This document shows, one piece after another, positions 13,639-26,400 of a DNA stretch of 64,000 nt. Source of the DNA: Hippophae tibetana (Eukaryota; Streptophyta; Magnoliopsida; Rosales; Elaeagnaceae); the NCBI GenBank assembly GCA_037013495.1, contig CM072809.1:620001-684000 (forward strand). Reading direction: 5' to 3'. Numbering within the stretch: the stretch's first letter is position 1; each line of letters opens with the position of its first letter. Made by a program: the position numbers and the translations under genes. Below the pieces are notes generated by a model that was given only the letters and a program-made list of their open reading frames with translations, had not been told where the DNA came from and did not search any database.

Positions 13639-16600
13639 CTATCCAAGAGAATCTTCCTGTGTTGCTTCGTCGTCGTCATCAGCCATAACATCATCCAACC
13701 GCTTATTCGAACATTCTTGATCACTGCCCTCGGTTTCTGAATCAGAAACTGGCCCACCTTTAGCACCGATCCTAGCATCATTGTTGCTGTCATTGCACTT
13801 CTCCGTTTCTGAGTCAGAACTAGAAGCAGAACATCTCCTTCGCTGTTGATGATGATCTTCATCTATGGTACAATCAAATTGCTCCTTCATATCAGGAGCA
13901 ACAATCCCAATCATTGCACTTAGAGCTTTACGTTCATTATCCCATTGCGAGGCAACAGACTTAGCTAACGGCATACTTTGACTCTCAGCCACTTGGCCAT
14001 CTGATTCGTGTAGGGCACTGCCACTTCTCGGTGTCTGAGATTCATTCTCACCATGGACAGAGGGGGCTGTGCTGCAAGCCCAGCTACCAGCAACTTCAGA
14101 AGCTAAAAGATCAGACGTTTTGATTGTGCCACCACCTTCTGTGTCATCCATACCTTTAGCATTTTCACAAGGACTATCTGATTGAGAATGTTGCGAAGCT
14201 TCAGTATCATCCACAGCAGCTTCAGTGTCATCAATATCTTTGAGAAGTTCACAGGGATCGCCAGATTGCGAGTGGTGCGAAGCTTCCGGAAGAATCCCTC
14301 GACCCTGTTCATCATTTTCTTGAGGATGGGTTTCTTCTTCAAGTTGCATTGTATCTCCACCAATCACACTACTCTTGTTCAAATCAAGACCTCTCTCACT
14401 CTGGATTCCAGGACTTTCAGTTTCAAGAATTTGCTCAGTGCCCATGGCATCTCCCTCAATAACAGGTGCAGTCCCAACGCCATCAATGTCAGAACCAAAG
14501 CCACCCTTGACACCATGGTCTGCACTTGTAAATTCTGCCTCCTGGGTGTTTTGGCATTCTTCTTGGCTTCTGATATCACAGTCATGCTTCTCAGTGATGC
14601 TGGCTTCATTGCTTGAAATTTCCATGTGAATTCTGGCAGCCCTCTGAGCAGAAGTCGAAGAGCCTGCTTTAGTGGCTCTGTTGCTTGGGTGCTCTGTGAC
14701 TTTATCGGTGCTTGTGGTTCCATCTGCAATCCCCATAGGTATATTGAGGTCCATATCAAGTGATGTGTTCTCATAATTTTCCTCATCTTCCAAAGTCTTT
14801 TGCATCGATTTCAACTGCTCTTGCTGCTTGGCAAACAGTATGGATATTTCTTCAGTTGTGGAATAAAATGCTCTCAGTTGTGTCTCTCTGCATCAGAACA
14901 AAAACTCACCATTAAATGCCAACTTCATAATCAAGATCCATATTGACATCTCAAGAAAAAAATTATAGAAACATATAACAATAAAGCTATAGAAAGCACA
15001 GCTCTTTGATCTGATAATAAAAATGCACAGATTTGATATTCATGGATACAGAGTTTGGTCGCAACATGCATATTTAAAGCAGCAACCTAACAGAGCAGAC
15101 ATTCCTAGCTACAGTATGCTTACCTAAGCATAATTCTTTCTCTGGCACCTTTTAATCTTCGTCGCTCAAAATCGAGATCACGCATTGCAGCATTTATCTC
15201 AAGTTCAAGGGCAGAAACCTTAGCCCATGCTTCTTCTCGAGCTGCCTGCTACCAACAAGAGGAAATTTCTCAGCATAAAAGTTAGTAATTAGTAATCATG
15301 TTAAGATATCATCAAATTTCTTATATGCTAAGTGCGAACCTCAAATCTAAGGTTCAAGCACCAATCAATTAAATAAAAAAAAGTCTCGTATATACTAAAG
15401 GAACTTGCAAACAGATGAGAGAACAATTTGTCATAAGCATGACAACCGTAGGTAAGGGTGGAGGGTGGTTTCATGGTAATCATAGATTTTCTATTCGGAT
15501 TGGAACAACAATGACAGAACAGACAAAACATAAGTGCAAGTTAAACTGAAAAATGGTAGAAATAACTAAGAAAAAACACATGGAATACGCAAAAAATAAT
15601 TGTTTTTTTTTGTACCTTTTCACTCTCAAGCTCTTTTCTCAGTGTTTTCCTTTCAAGTTCAAGTTCTTTCACTCTCTGCCCCAACATGCACAAAAGTATA
15701 AAGAGCTTAGATCCAACAATTATTTCCAAGCGAAGGAGCACCTATACCTTATATATTAATATCTAAATAAGCAATTAAGCATCGAGATGCATGTTTACCT
15801 TTTTCACACTTTCAAAGTCTAATTGTTCTTCAAAAAGTTGGTTTTCTAGCTGACGAACTTTATTGTCAGAGATAACTAACTTTTGCCTAGTGTCTTCCTG
15901 AAAACAGAAAAAATACAAGAAAATGTTTCTGAACTGTTCCTTGAGGTACAAAGAAGAAAATAAAAAAATGTAGTAAGATACTTCCAACCCTACCAGTTTG
16001 GACCTCAATGTTTCCACCAGTAAACACCGTTCTCTTTCTGATTCCTGTTAGAAAGGGAGTATATCATTAATCTAAACAGAAAATAAAATCATAAATAGGG
16101 CAGTTACTTTCTTTATAACCACTAAAAGGCTTTCACACCTGAAGCTTATTAATTACTTCTTGTTGCTCTCTTTCTTGTCTCAAGGAAGCATCAGATAGTC
16201 GTTTTAATTCTTCTTGAGCCTCTGACTGAATCCTTTGGACGGCTGCTTTTAAATCTGCAGTGGCTTTTTCTCGTTCTTCTCTTCTGTGTTCTCGTTCTTC
16301 ATCTAATTGAGCCTTGAGTTCCACAATAGATGCTTTCTGACTACAGGCAACACATTAGATTATATCTATCTTCTCCCATGCATACGTATTATAAATGTAA
16401 ATATCCTATACAACAAACTCTAATGGGGAAGTAATAAAAGCACATTGCCGTTGTCATCAATCCCACAAAAAAATTATTAATAATGCTATCACAAATCACT
16501 TTTATCCTACCATTTTAATGCATAATACAAGGATTGTCATCATCACTGCAGAGTGGTGAAAATGCAGGAAAAAATGTCAAATTAATATAATTGGAAAACA

Positions 16601-19177
16601 AATAAAAGAGAAGGGGTTGGAAACAAATGCTTATTGAATTATAAGTTACTCCTCCGGAAGCCTAACAGATCACTACAACTCCATGAGTGAAATAAGTCAA
16701 ACATTCAAAATGTTAACCCTCTAAATCCAACGTTTGTGGACAAAAAATTGAAACCGTAGACTTGAGTAGAAAAAATGATTGGTTAGAACATAGAGCAAAC
16801 AGGCACCACGAATGGCAGGTTTTGACCGTACTATTATAGATTTAACAACTATTATAAGAAATACTTTAATATCTAATCAATAGGAAAATACGTGTTCTTA
16901 CCTATTTATTATTTCATTTGCTTCAGTACAAGACTGCATAGAAGCAGTAAGCCTTTCCTTAAAATCTTCCATAGCATGTTTTTGTTCAGCAGATGTTCTA
17001 TTCATCTCTTCCAACTCCTTTTGTTTAACCTCCAACATACTGTGTAATTCTTTCACTTGGTCAAGGTAAGGTTTTGAAATTGATTCTCTAAGCTCTTTCA
17101 TTTCCTACAAAATTAATAATACTCCCAAATAGGCATAAGAAAATATACACTTAATGACAGAAAAAATAAAGCAGAAACATATCCAACCCATACATTTTCA
17201 CAACACTCAGTAAATTCCCGTTTCTCATTGCGTAATGTATCAATTGTAACAACCTGATTTTCAAGTTGCTTCCTCAATTCCTGTATATTGGAAAAGGTAA
17301 TAAATAAATAAAATAATATAATTTTGTTTCTTGGATAACATCATAAGCACTTTTACTTCCTCAACCGTTAATACGATGTATCAAAACAATTATACCATGT
17401 TAGATCTTTGTAGACTTCGAAAATCATCAAGAGATAAAGGACCCTCTGGAGCGCCAATGCCAATACCTTTCAATCTCTTGTTTTCAGTAACATAATCCTC
17501 TGTACAAAATAAACAAATAAAAGGTAAAAGGGAGATTCACAGTACCAATAAATACACATGTCCAAATATCACTAAGCAAAAAAAAGGGTCCGCATATCAG
17601 TTTTTCAGAAGAACTATAACTTTTAAAAAAGCATGTGAAGAAATAATCATTAATATTAAAATAGGCCAAAATGAAGCTATTGAATAAATGTAATTAAATT
17701 CTTATCATGAATATACCTGCTTTTCTTTTTGTGACTGCTGCATCAGCACTCGTAGAGGTAAGAACTTCCCGATACACAAATGCAAATGCAACTTCTGTTA
17801 TTGGAGAAGACTTTGTTAGCGTTTTTCTCACTTATCTAAAATATAGTGGCTTACAAACTATAGGTACACAAGAAAAGTTCTTATAGTTAACAGTTTATCA
17901 TTTTAAATTTATATAGATAGCAATAAAATAACAAAATATGTTATTCAGGTCAAACATTGCAAACTAAACAAAGCCAAAGGTGCAGGAACTAGATGAGTGA
18001 AACAACTAGTTAGATTACCAAGAGCTTAAGGATTCGTGTTATTACCATGTTGAGGAGGAGCAGCCAATGAAATAATATCTCCATGATGAACTTCAGCTGA
18101 ATGACTATCCTTTTTCAACTTCCTCCAGTTGAGATATGTCCCATTGGTACTGCAGAGTTATAGATAAAATCACACACAGCAACCGATAGATAAACAAAGT
18201 AGCATAGTAAAACTCTAAGAACATGAAAAACCTAGTATCTTTCAACAAGACTGATGTGCGACATTCCAAACCGGGTTTAGTATCTTCACTGACGTCCTTC
18301 TTCCTATATATCTTGCAATGATTACCACTAACGGAAAGTGAATCAATCTGAAATCGTGTGTCTTCTACCATTCGGCCAATGCAATGCTCATCAGCAGTCA
18401 AAATGATGTTTATCCCCTGCTTTACAAGTTAGAACAACACAGAAAACTTCAATTCACAAAACAGTACACCTACAAGTGAACAAGAAAACTAAAAACCAGT
18501 AGATAATGTTGTAAAATTAGAGGCATTTTTCTGTCTGAAATTCATGTCAGATCAAATTTTCATAATCCACAACATCAAGTACTATCATTGTTTAACCTGC
18601 ATTTCCGAGAGTATTAATTACTAAGCATGTAATTAAAAAAATAAATCAGAGAAAGGAATAAAAAAGTGTCGAATTTCTGTTTTTCAGGTGCCATGCTGAG
18701 CTTCAAAGTAAAAAAAAAACCACTTAAGTCATCAAATTTCATCATCCATAACATCAAATACCATCATTATTTAACCTACTTTTGTGAGCATCAATAATTA
18801 CCATGCATTTAATCAAAAGATTAAAGCAGCCAGAGAAAGGGAAAAAAACCGAAAATGCATTAATATGTAAAAATCTAGTAAAAGAGAAGAAAGAGAGTAG
18901 GAAAATTAAGTTATTAGAGGAGTGGAACCTGATGGCGTTTACGGGCATTGTTGGAGATGGCAGTAAGAACACCCCACACATAAGGGTCGTAGTTCTGGAG
19001 AGGCTGAGACGATACTTTGGAAGCCACAGACTTAATGAAATCCTTGGGATCTGGTGTCTGGTTTGGAGACGGCATAGTGTTAGGTGTAACGGAGGGTGCT
19101 GCTGTGTTGGGACGTGGAATACTAAGAGGTGTCCCATCCACGGTAACCTCCGCGATCTCGTCTTCTACGGCAGCCAT
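13639..19177 (-). CDS. FHA-domain, coiled-coil protein; 13 exons, 930 aa
   Basis: FHA domains bind phosphothreonine; the partner here is unknown. Exons: 18929-19177, 18232-18416, 18046-18149, 17717-17794, 17396-17499, 17194-17280, 16902-17104, 16139-16340, 15994-16044, 15799-15897, 15616-15675, 15124-15245, 13639-14887; all junctions stay in frame. After an acidic, Pro-rich N-terminus the FHA domain (about residues 80-195) shows IGRM, SVSGNHCKIY and STNGTYLNW, the Arg, Ser/His and Asn signature of the fold. Exons 5-12 encode a long charged coiled coil (ERERQEV- and EELKRL-like heptads). The last exon adds ~400 residues of acidic, Ser-rich, repeat-poor sequence with D/E runs at the end. Size and position match the SMAD/FHA protein At2g45460 as I recall it. 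The exon 12 acceptor is a NAGNAG site (GTAGCAG), so one Gln may be optional. Confidence 0.9.
18540..18855. repeat. Diverged tandem duplication (~186 bp spacing) in intron 1 of the FHA gene
   Basis: The stretch at about 18555-18665 (CATAATCCACAACATCAAGT... through CAGAGAAAGG) aligns with 18738-18845 (CATCCATAACATCAAATACC... through CAGAGAAAGG), with many substitutions. It is non-coding and seems an old local duplication. Confidence 0.65.
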
Positions 19178-20491
19178 AGAAGTAGAGTTACGAAATAAAT
19201 TTGGCGCGAGTTCTAGAAGTTAGAACCCTAATTACTTCGCAACGTCCCACCTGGATCCTTCAGCTAGATTGGGATGCTTCTCTAAGACGCTAACTGGAGA
19301 TTCCCCCCCCCTGCGCATTTATTTTAAATTTGAATTTTTTTTTTCTTAAATAACATATTACCATAACCCATTCATAATTATTTTATAAATTTGAGAAATA
19401 ATTTAATTTTTTATAATATTAATATATGATAAAATTTAAATAAATATAAATTTATGTACTTTTAATTTTAATATTATTTTTATGATATATATAATTGCAC
19501 CAAAACACACACTATACTTTAAGTTATTAACTTTTTAATCTTTTTGAGGTTTTGACTAGTAGTTCGAAAAATCTAGATAATTTTTAGGCCAGTTCAAATA
19601 TTTGGATAAAATTATTTTATTAATAATTAAATTAGACATAATAATTTGAGCCGAACTTTATGCACTTTTTTTTTTCTTTTTTGTGCTCAATTGCTTATAT
19701 AAAAATTTAATTAAATTTATAATCAAGTATACTGTGCTGAACTCAACATATGGTGGATAAATCATAAAAGTACTTCCAGCTCGAATTATACAACGTATCA
19801 ATCTGTGTAAAAAACAAAATATGTTTTATAATGAAACATGTCTTGGTAGTGTTTTGTAACACATATTTAGATGACAAGTAATAATAGGATATATTTAAAG
19901 TACAATAATTGGAATTCATATATATATGTTACAAATCTGTGATTGAAAGAGAGAATTTTAGAACTAGACCATGAACCGCGCATACAAGTAATAGGGTAGT
20001 AATACTAATATTCTTGATCTCCCCATTGTTTGAATGGAATAAAAAGGAGTTTTATTGACCTGTGAGGTGTGAGCTGTCCATCCCTTCCTTTCCTCTGGTT
20101 TAGTCTTTCTAGTAGAAGTAAATATAGTAAGGGAATATTATTTTTCAGCTAAATAACGAATTTCTTTTATACGATAACATTGTTTAATTTCCAAAAGCTT
20201 GGGAACTTAACTTTGTAGGATGACATGTCATACATGTCTCGTTTCACAAAGTGGGGAACCTGAAGAAGCATGTAACAACAAATCCTTTTTTTTTTTTGTC
20301 GTTGCCAAAACTAATCTGTTATATAACAAGCAAGAACTAATCTTTTAGAACTCTCTATGTTTACCTTAGTTCTTGCAGCATTTCAGCTGTGTTTTTTTTA
20401 ACATCTTAATCAGCTTTGTAAAACTAAAAATAAAATGCTCTACCACTAGTTAAAATTACATAAAAAGAGTACAACCATAATGTTCTAGACA
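19178..20491. other. Intergenic, upstream of the FHA gene and downstream of VMS1
   Basis: Both flanking genes lie on the minus strand, so this contains the FHA promoter (left) and the VMS1 3' UTR (right). A C-rich run lies at about 19304-19311, then AT-rich sequence. No gene or clear mobile element seen. Confidence 0.55.
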
Positions 20492-23400
20492 TCATCCATC
20501 CTCGAGTATCTCTCTGTGAACATGCATGCATGATGTGCTGCAGTATTTGTAATTATACCGATGAAACGGAACTTTCCCGGCTAATGGTGCATTACAACAA
20601 GAGCAATTTATGTCCCCTGCAATTCCACTTTTTGATTGTGAACTGCTTGGTGTAATTACAGTGTTATTTCCTTGTGAATTGACATTGGTAGCAGCAGCTA
20701 TTCTTCTCTCAGCTGCAGCTGCTCTCTTTTCCCTCTCTCTTTTCAGTTCCTCCTGAATCAATGCATAGAATGAACATTTATGCCATATAACCAGATTAAC
20801 TAGATATCAAGATGAGATAAATGGAAAGAGAGTGTAGGAATTGGAACCGAGTTAGAGATAAACTGAGAAATAACCAATCTTAAATTTTTATACTAAAGTT
20901 GATGCCTAGAAGGGGAACTCGGAGAGTAAGTTCAAAGCAAAAAAAAAAAACATGAAATAAAAATAATAAAAATAAAGGGCTTGCTAGATTGCTGTCAAAT
21001 GAAAGATTTAAACTAACCTCTTTAGAGATTTTTGATGCAGAACCAGATTGAGATGATGAAGTGCCCCCTCGAACCTGTGCAACTCTTGAAGCATTTTGGG
21101 AAACAGCAGCCTGAGCCTGGAAATTTGAGTCACAATGATGCTAAAGAAGTTAGCATCATATGATATAGAACTCAAGAAAGAAGAAAAATGCTAGATAGTA
21201 GATCATGCAGATGAAGTTTCTTCCTAATTACAACCTACAACTGAATCCTGACAGCCAAAAAAAGTTTAAACAAATAGTTACCACGTGACTAATGAGAAAA
21301 AGAAGCATGTTGTAACTCTATGCCAGACTAGATAACTATAGTGCATGCAGCAGAAACATTACTGAGTGGTAGCCTCCCCATCTTATCGCATCCACAATTT
21401 CATGAGAATTTCACACTATATACTTAACAGGCTATTCAAAAATAACACAGCATAAACTAAGTGGAACACAAGCAGTAGTATTTCAACCAAATCATTCAAA
21501 ATTTCAAATTACATTTTCATCCAAAAAATACGAAAAATCCATTCTGAATGGTTCCATAGCAAAATCTATTCCAAAAGCAACCTCCAATGCAATTATACAG
21601 TTTTCATGAAAATATTTACATAAAATCAACCTGGGCCTTCTTTTGTTTTTCTTTGCGTAATTTCTTCAACTCTTTTTCTCTGGCTTTCTTTTTGGCAGCC
21701 TTTTCCGCCTAAAATACCAAAAACCAAGGTAAAATCAGCTGATTTTCAAAATCTCATTAAACATAATAAACATCAATCATATTAGTAGTAGCAAAAGGAT
21801 GTTTCAGAGTTCATCAACCATAATTCTTATATGGCAAACTATGGAAAATACTTCAATATATGTATTGTCCAGCAAGAGCAGATCCACAAATCATTAAATA
21901 ATAAAATCCACATTTACCTGCTTAGCTGCTTGAGACTCCTCCAGTTCTTTTGTCAATGCACTGGGAACTTTAGCAGCATGCCAATCCCACTTATCGAGAT
22001 TCAAGGCCATGAACTTTCGGAAAGCATTTCTAACCTCCTTCTCACTTGCTAACATGTATGGGGTCCGCCCTCTTTCATCTTTAATGCAAGGATCCAGACC
22101 ATGCTCTAAGAGTTCCAAAATCTTAGGAGCATCACCAGACTTTGCTGCTTCATGCAAGGGTGTTGATAAACGTATAACCTCAGTTTCAGACTCACTTGTG
22201 ATTTCATCCAGACTTTTGACACTTGGGCAAGCTTCAGAGTTTTCTCTGCTATTTTTGTCATCAACTAATTTCTCTTTGACTGCATTTATGTTGCAGTTGA
22301 TAACTTCATTAGCTAACGAGTCCTCTTTATTACAGAGATTTATTCGCTCCTCATCTACTTCATAAGATATTTGAGTTAACATATCATATATACGGTGGGC
22401 CTCCTTGAGTGTAGGCCTCCGGACAATCATCGGAACATTTCGTACAACACAGTGCTGATGGCTAAAGCAAGGTTTTTCTCCATTAAAAATAAGCAGACGG
22501 TTGCTAGAAGGGGCATGAAGAAAAACATAAGCGGAAGCATCAAAATAAGGCTTCCAAGAAATGAGAAGTTCTTGAATTTCCTAAAATATGTATGACAAGA
22601 AATTAGTCACTGCAGAAGATCACATCAAGAACTCAAACAGTGCAAAGAAAAAGATAGCGCTGCAGACAGTCTAATATTGTCATGACAAAATATTCAAGCG
22701 TTGTATACCTTTCTCAATGCTTGCTCATTGTAGCGACGAAGGGCAGCTCCAGCAGAATGCACAGTCTTGCCACTTGCATCCTTCGATGACTGTTTCTTTC
22801 CAGCCTTGGCCCTTACAACATATCTATGAGACAATGAAAAATATCTCAGGCATATTCAAAGCAAAAGTAAAGAAGTTACAAAGCATGCATTATAATTTGA
22901 AAAATAATAATAATAAAAGTATGCCAAGGATTAGTATTAACATTTAGCATCAAAATAAAAATGATAAAGAAAATCAGGATGATATTGCTGCTGAGTTCTT
23001 TAGATATTGCAAAGAAATAAAAGGCTTGATATTACAAACATAGTCAGAAAATCATTCTTCGAAAAAAGTGGTTTAAGACCATTGAAGAATGAAATCCACA
23101 TCTGCGAAGGCCAGGGTTCTAGAAGATTTATAATGCTCATATGTTGACGCCACCCAAAAAATGCTTTGCACAAAAGTATACCATATATATGAGCAACCAC
23201 CATATGTCTCCCTGCATCAGAGCACGCACATATTCTTCGACTTTGAGAGGTTTATTCAATTGAGACTTTTAATGATATAAAGAAGTTTTAAAATCCATGG
23301 ATATTCAATTAGGATTTTAAAAGACTATGTAAAAATTTAGGTATGTTCAATTTTGATTTTCAACAAGTCTTTAAAAACCTAGGTGTACTAAAAAAAATAA

Positions 23401-26400
23401 AAAATCATTGATTTCAAAGGATTTTAAAAACTCATGAAATTTTATGAACTTTGAAAAACATTTGGGTTATAAATATACACACAAAAATCTCCACCAATTC
23501 TTGTCTCACCCCAAATATTTCCGAGAAATTCTATATTTTTTTTTACGAAGAGATTTCAATTTCTCTCTCTCCTCCCGCTCTTCAACTTCAACTCTTTCTC
23601 TCTCCTCCCACTCTTCAACCTCAACTCCTTCTCTCTCCATCTCTTTCCCTCCTTCACTCATGATCTCAAACTTTCTCAATAGGAAAAAAATCTTATAACT
23701 ATAAAAAATTGTTCTACTTAAAAAAAATCAATATAATTAATTGTTGGTATTCTTTAAATTTTTTATTTGAAAAATTGACATTTTTCATCATTAATCATTA
23801 AGTGAAACAAAAAATGTTTTTTTTCATCAATATTAAAAAGGGTGAAGTGTCCAGATAATTCCTTTGTTTAGATCAAAGGTGTTGCTTAATACCTGTTTGG
23901 TATCATCCACGGGACATGTACGCAACCCTATCGACCTAAGACACTCTGTTCATATGGTGTATATGACGTTCAGGTTTAACAGCACGTATATAAGCAACCT
24001 AGTCCTCGAAAAAGCTTTGAAAAGGTGTCTTTAAGTCCCTTTATTGGTGAAAAATGTGCAAGGAAAAATTTAACTTTCCATCCAATTTTTCATTAAATAT
24101 AATGAAACAGCAGATATATCACATGGATGTTTATATTTTTCAATAGTAATATACATGAAAAATTAATATTTAATTAAAAAATTACTCAAACTTTATGGAA
24201 ATTTTTTCTTTCAAACATAAACAAAATTTTCATAAAAACTTAAACAAAAACTTCTAATGTTAAAAAATTTGAGTAATTTTTAATTAATATATCTATAAAA
24301 AATATAAACATAATACACGTGCTATTTCATTATATTTAATGAAAAGCAAACTTTGTTCTTGCATGACACTTTTTTTTACAAACAAAGTAACTTAAAAACA
24401 TCTTTTATAAGCTAGGGTATTAAACAATCCTTAAGGATTAAACAAAGGGACTTGAATGACACTTTTCCAAAAAAATAGGGTACTAATATTGCCTTAATAA
24501 AAATGCATGTAATGTATATTTTACCCTTAGTTTACACCAAAGGGACACTAAAGTACTATTCTTTTATTAAATAAAGTAATACATGAGTAGGACTCGAACT
24601 TGGGTTCAAGGTGATAGGGGGTAGGAAGTCTTAACATTTAGTATACTTACATATTAGTGTCATTATTATTGGATAAAAATTTTATTAATAAAATATTCTT
24701 GGTGACAATATCGCTACCCAAAAAATAAAAGATTAAAAATTTAAATATAAAATAAACATAGTTAACTAAAAATAACTATTGTAAATATATAAGTTATGGC
24801 AATTAGAGAAGATTATAAATATTTAAAAAGTCGTACAATGATTGAGGATATAGTAAAAATATAAATTTATTTTATTTTTTGTCGTTATACTAAAATTCAA
24901 GGATTGTTTTGAAATTTTATATAAAATTTATGTGCTAGGTGGATGTAATAAGTTGAAAAGTGTATTCAACTATTATCAATACAACTCATAAAATTTGTAG
25001 AAATAAAATACACTAAAATCTACAAGAATATTAAAATCTGAATAGATTCTTTAATATTCCATAAAAATGTTTAAAATCTATAAAAATATATGTATATATA
25101 TATATATATAACTCCATAAAATATATCAATCTCAATTGAATATACTCTCCTTAAATTCAAAGTAAACTCATAGTTCCAAAAAACGCTCTAAGGCGACATC
25201 TTGAGACGAGGCGGTTGGTGAGGGCCTTTAAGCTAGCGCCTCATCTACATAATTTGATCATTTCGCCTTCTACAGTGAGGCATAAGCCTTAAGGTTATGC
25301 GTCCTGAGACACCATGAGGGTTAAGCCTCTTTCATGAAACAATAAAAGGCTAAATTATATTTTTTTAAGCTAGGCCAAGATTTTTTTATAAAAGCCCAAG
25401 AACCATTAGATGAAAAAAATAGAAAAAAAAAAGAAATGAAAGGAATCTAGAAATGAAATGACTCCTAGATTCCTTTCATAAGACGGATTGAACACACTTA
25501 GGATGAATTTTTTTGTTTATAATATGTATAACAAGAAACTTAAGGCACTCAAAGAATATGGGAATCTTTTGGTGTTTGATGATGTACCATCTGATGATGA
25601 ATGGTGTGCTGGTGATAGAGACCTAGAACACTTACAACTAAGGAATATAAATGAACTTGATGATGAGACTTTGGTTGGAAGGAAAAAAGGAACATTACAA
25701 CAAAAAAGTGAAAGATCTTCTAGAACTAACATAAAAAAATTCCATCAATAAATATTAAGGGTAAAGATAAGTAAAGATATTGATGAAGATGAACATGACA
25801 TTGAAATTGGATACCAGTAGTGACGTGGGTGCTGATGGGTGATGAATAAGGGGTTTGAATTAGTAGATTCAAAAGATGAAGAGGAAGAAAATAACAATGA
25901 CAAACATATTAAAATATGTTTTGTGTGTTATTTGTGGCTTATTTTGAAGCATGTTTTGTGACTTCATTGAAATCTTAACTTACGCTTTAGACGTTTATTT
26001 ATATGGTTTGTGACTTTATATCTAAACTACTTATGTTATTCTTACATTTTATGAATTGTATTAATTTTTAGTGTATTTTTACTCTATATAATAGATTATT
26101 AATAATTTATTTATTTATTTTTAATTTTAGGTAAGGCTTACGCTTCACTCCACCTTGAGGCTTACACCTTGCCTCATTTGGGATTACTGTCTTGTACTAG
26201 TTTTTGCTTTTTAGAACCTTGAGTAAATTCATCTTATATTGACAACCATGAAATTAGGGGGAAAGGCTTTCTTTTGGAGATAGTATTGACCATTGAGAAA
26301 GCACCATAAGGTGCTAATAGGAACCCCAAAAATCCGACAGAATGAAAAAGCTATTGCAAGCAAAGCCAGTATACAAAGGGTTATTGTGGTTTATATCTAA

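Noticed and set aside
14182..14629. Frames on the + strand opposite the last FHA exon
   Set aside because: Antisense shadows of a real exon; composition follows the Ser/Glu-rich codons on the other strand.
23000..23203. Minus-strand frame in VMS1 intron 2 as an extra exon
   Set aside because: Exon 2 (ends HR) and exon 3 (YVVRAKAG) already join through a split Arg codon as the family requires.
24585..24630. ACTCGAACTTGGGTTCAAGG, resembling a tRNA T-arm
   Set aside because: No acceptor stem, D-arm or anticodon arm could be placed around it.
25169..26221. Reading the hAT frame as an extra VMS1 exon
   Set aside because: It is on the opposite strand to VMS1, and exons 2 and 3 of VMS1 join in frame without it.
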